From Acidobacteriota bacterium (GTDB taxonomy: Bacteria; Acidobacteriota; Vicinamibacteria; Vicinamibacterales; UBA2999): a stretch of DNA of 7,554 bases. The stretch spans positions 1 to 7,554 of the forward strand of contig JADZBZ010000271.1 of the NCBI GenBank assembly GCA_020851835.1, written 5' to 3'. Below the pieces are notes generated by a model. That model did no database searches and was not told where the DNA came from. It saw only the letters and a list, made by a program, of their open reading frames with translations. Position numbers and translations under genes: made by a program. Of this stretch, positions 5,571 to 7,554 are shown piece after piece. Each line of letters opens with the position of its first letter. The stretch's first letter is position 1.

Positions 5571-7087
5571 GGCGGTGGTCGGGCGTGGCCATGGCCGTGG
5601 CCGCCGTGGCCGTGTCCACCGGCGTCGGCTTCGGCCTCCAGACCCTCGTACCCACGGCCGCACTCGGCTTCCTGCTTTTCGTACCGCCCATCCTGGTGGC
5701 CGCCCTCCACGGGGGGTACTGGCCGGCCGTGCTGGCCACGCTGCTCGGGGGCACCTCGGCGGAGTACTTCTTCTATCAGCCGTACTTCAGGCTGCGCTGG
5801 GCGGGAGAAGACATCTACCCGCCCCTCATCTACGTGCTCATCGGCCTTGGCATCGCGGTGCTCGCGGGGAGGCTGGCCGTGGCCCGCGCCGACGTGCAAC
5901 GTCGTGAAGGCGAGTTCGAGACGCTGTTCCGCCTCACCCCGGTCGGCATCGGCGTGGCCACCGATCCCGAGTGCCGCAGCATCTCGGTGAACCCCGCCTT
6001 CGCCGAAATGCTGCGCATCGACACCGGCTCGAACGCGTCGCTCTCGGCCACCAACCCGGGCGACCGGCCCGACTTCGTGGTGCAGCGGGAGGGGCAGCCC
6101 GTTGCCGCCGAGGACCTGCCCCTGCAACTCGCCGCGCGCAGCGGCGTCGAGGTGAAGAACATCGAGCTCGACGTCGTGCACCCCGACGGCTCGGTGGTTT
6201 CGCTGTACGAGTTCGCCGCGCCGCTCTTCGACGACGAGGGTCACGTGAGAGGCGCCGTGGGGGCGTTTCTCGACATCACCGAGATCAAACGGGCCGGCGA
6301 ACGGCTGGCGCGTCTGGCGCGCGAGAACGAGGAACTGTACCGGCAGGCACAGGAAGCCAACCGGTTGAAGGACGAGTTCCTCGCCACGCTCTCGCACGAA
6401 CTCCGCACGCCGCTGAACGCGCTGCTCGGCTGGATCCAGCTGCTCAGGTCGGGGCAACTCCCGCCCGAGAAGCGCGAGCGGGCGCTGGTGGCCATCGAGC
6501 GGAGCGCCCAGTTGCAGGCGCAGCTGACCTCGGACCTGCTGGACGTGTCGGGCGTCATCACCGGCAAGCTTCGATTGCGGCTCGAGCCCACCTTCGTGGC
6601 CTCCGTCGTCGACGACGTGATGGAGTCGCTCGGACCGGCTTCGGAGTCGAAGGGCGTAGTGTGCCGCCATGACGTGCGCGCGAGCGAGGCCCTGCTGCTC
6701 GATGGCTCGCGCGTGCAGCAGATTCTGGCCAACCTGGTCGGCAACGCGATTAAGTTCACGCCGCGCGGGGGATCGGTGGACGTGGACGTGGGCCTCGAGG
6801 ACGAGGAGCTCGTCCTGCGCGTGCGCGACAGCGGGGTGGGGATCGCGCCCAAATTCCTGCCGCACGTGTTCGAGCGTTTCCGCCAGGCCGATTCGGGCGC
6901 CGCGCGTCCCTTCGGCGGGCTCGGCCTCGGCCTCTCCATCGTCAAGGAGCTGACCGAGCGCCACGGCGGGCAGGTGACCGCCCACAGCGCGGGCGCGGGC
7001 ACGGGCGCGACGTTCACCGTGCGCATCCCGGCCCGCGTGGCCGGACGCCGGGCCGGTGCCGCACGCCGGGCCGGTGGAGACGCCTGA
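5567..7087 (+). CDS. Membrane PAS sensor histidine kinase with DUF4118-like N-terminus (506 aa)
   Basis: Inner-membrane two-component sensor that autophosphorylates on His. Residues 1-107 hold about four hydrophobic helices (near 5-27, 30-48, 51-70 and 85-105). The short loop AEYFFYQPYF (65-74) is typical of the KdpD-like DUF4118 region, so there is little extracellular sensor domain. A PAS domain spans about 113-240 (LTPVGIGV at 123-130, ending in FLDITEIKRA). A short coiled coil at 241-267 leads into HisKA with SHELRTPLNALLGW (276-289), phosphoacceptor His277. The HATPase part has the N box NLVGNAIKFTP (389-399), the G1 box DSGVGI (421-426), FERF (435-438), and GGLGLGLSIVK (450-460). All catalytic boxes are intact. 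There is no receiver domain and no response regulator in the window. Its start overlaps the upstream ligase gene by 4 bp (GTGA), so it is probably co-translated with the ligases. The ligand is unknown. Confidence 0.92.
   Translation: MRRWSGVAMAVAAVAVSTGVGFGLQTLVPTAALGFLLFVPPILVAALHGGYWPAVLATLLGGTSAEYFFYQPYFRLRWAGEDIYPPLIYVLIGLGIAVLAGRLAVARADVQRREGEFETLFRLTPVGIGVATDPECRSISVNPAFAEMLRIDTGSNASLSATNPGDRPDFVVQREGQPVAAEDLPLQLAARSGVEVKNIELDVVHPDGSVVSLYEFAAPLFDDEGHVRGAVGAFLDITEIKRAGERLARLARENEELYRQAQEANRLKDEFLATLSHELRTPLNALLGWIQLLRSGQLPPEKRERALVAIERSAQLQAQLTSDLLDVSGVITGKLRLRLEPTFVASVVDDVMESLGPASESKGVVCRHDVRASEALLLDGSRVQQILANLVGNAIKFTPRGGSVDVDVGLEDEELVLRVRDSGVGIAPKFLPHVFERFRQADSGAARPFGGLGLGLSIVKELTERHGGQVTAHSAGAGTGATFTVRIPARVAGRRAGAARRAGGDA
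7045..7076 (+). repeat. Two-copy 14-bp direct repeat at kinase 3' end
   Basis: ACGCCGGGCCGGTG occurs at 7045-7058 and again at 7063-7076, an 18-base period in frame. It encodes the duplicated RRAG motif of the tail GRRAGAARRAGG, which lies beyond the ATPase domain. It is probably a small local slippage duplication in a tolerant C-terminal tail; no function is suggested. Confidence 0.6.
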
Positions 7088-7134
7088 CGCGACCCGACAC
7101 GAACACCGCCGCGCTCCCGCGCGACGTCGCGCCG
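7088..7134. other. Convergent intergenic gap with a perfect 14-bp palindrome
   Basis: This 47-bp gap lies between the kinase stop (plus) and the ABC ATPase stop (minus). It contains the perfect 14-bp palindrome GCGCGACGTCGCGC at 7119-7132, two bases from the ABC gene stop codon. As RNA it would form only a poor hairpin because there is no loop, and no T tract follows, so it is not a classical terminator. It could be a protein-binding site or chance in GC-rich DNA. Confidence 0.35.
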
Positions 7135-7554
7135 TCAGCCCGGGAGGACTGCCGCCGGTGCCCCGGCCTCCACCACGCGCCCGTCATCCAGACGCAGCAC
7201 CCGGTCCGCGATCTCGCGCATCTCGCGCGGGTCGTGCGTGACGTAGACCATCGGCACGTGAGTTTCGCGGCGTATGCGCAGGAGGTACGGCAGGATGCGG
7301 TCTTTGCGGCCGCGGTCGACGGCCGCCAGCGGCTCGTCGAGCAGCAGCAGCTGTGGGCCCGACATCAGCGCCCGGGCGATGGCAACCCGCTGGCGCTCGC
7401 CCCCTGACAACTCGCCGATGCGGCGGCCCAGCAGGTGCGCAATCTCGAGCGTGGCGGTGATGTGGTCCAGCTGGCGGCGGGGGCCCGACGCGCCGTCAGC
7501 CGGCTGCCGCCGGCCGTAGTCGACGTTGCCCCGCACGTCGAGGTGAGGAAAGAG
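7135..7554 (-). CDS. modC: ModC-like molybdate ABC transporter ATP-binding protein (5' part beyond window)
   Basis: C-terminal 139 residues of an ABC ATPase; the start, Walker A and Q loop lie beyond the right edge. The visible part begins LFPHLDVRGNVDYG (1-14), a segment characteristic of ModC, which powers molybdate (or tungstate) import. It then shows signature LSGGERQRVAIARAL (49-63), Walker B LLLLDEP (69-75), the D loop ending in Asp80, RKDRILPYLLRI (83-94) and VPMVYVTHD (100-108) with switch His107. The segments after the D loop closely match E. coli ModC, as remembered. The protein stops soon after the ATPase core (DGRVVEAGAPAAVLPG, 124-139). It therefore lacks the C-terminal TOBE/Mop molybdate-binding domain that full-length ModC carries. 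It is convergent with the ligase-kinase operon. Other import ATPases (sulfate, Fe3+, spermidine) are less likely but not excluded without the N-terminus. Confidence 0.82.
   Translation of the reverse strand, partial: LFPHLDVRGNVDYGRRQPADGASGPRRQLDHITATLEIAHLLGRRIGELSGGERQRVAIARALMSGPQLLLLDEPLAAVDRGRKDRILPYLLRIRRETHVPMVYVTHDPREMREIADRVLRLDDGRVVEAGAPAAVLPG

Noticed and set aside
4248..6985. Two long open minus-strand frames (471 and 491 residues) opposite the permuted ATP-grasp and kinase genes
   Set aside because: Both are Arg/His/Val/Glu-rich, without domains, and mirror strongly supported plus-strand genes. High GC third positions remove stop codons from the antisense frame.

Overview
High-GC (roughly two-thirds G+C by eye) bacterial chromosomal DNA, densely packed, with seven protein genes and no RNA genes, insertion sequences or CRISPR. 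Features such as an exported asparaginase with a cleavable signal peptide and a DUF4118-type histidine kinase suggest a Gram-negative, diderm-like organism. The overall style resembles soil Acidobacteriota (for example Vicinamibacteria), but that placement is a guess and cannot be shown from this window.

Layout. (1) 1-934, minus: exported type II L-asparaginase, cut by the left edge at its C-terminus. (2) 977-1318, plus: small 113-residue protein of unknown function, divergent from the asparaginase across a 42-bp gap. (3) 1384-2187, minus: cytosolic alpha/beta hydrolase of the putative esterase (Fes/IroE-like) family, convergent with gene 2. (4) 2321-7087, plus: a compact four-gene operon made of an ATP-grasp ligase, a GCS2/YbdK carboxylate-amine ligase, a second and apparently circularly permuted ATP-grasp-like protein, and a membrane histidine kinase whose GTG start overlaps the previous stop codon. 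(5) 7135-7554, minus: the C-terminal part of a ModC-like molybdate ABC transporter ATPase, convergent with the operon and cut by the right edge.

The most interesting part is the operon. Three consecutive genes encode three different ATP-dependent amide- or peptide-bond-forming folds. GCS2 could make a gamma-glutamyl (or similar) amide. The two ATP-grasp proteins could extend or cap it, in the way that glutathione and glutathionylspermidine are built. The tight spacing (17 bp, 8 bp, then a 4-bp overlap) argues that all four proteins are made together, and the kinase has no response regulator inside the window. Amidoligase clusters pairing GCS2 with ATP-grasp proteins have been predicted in comparative-genomic work, but I know of no assigned product for this arrangement. 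The product proposed here is inference.
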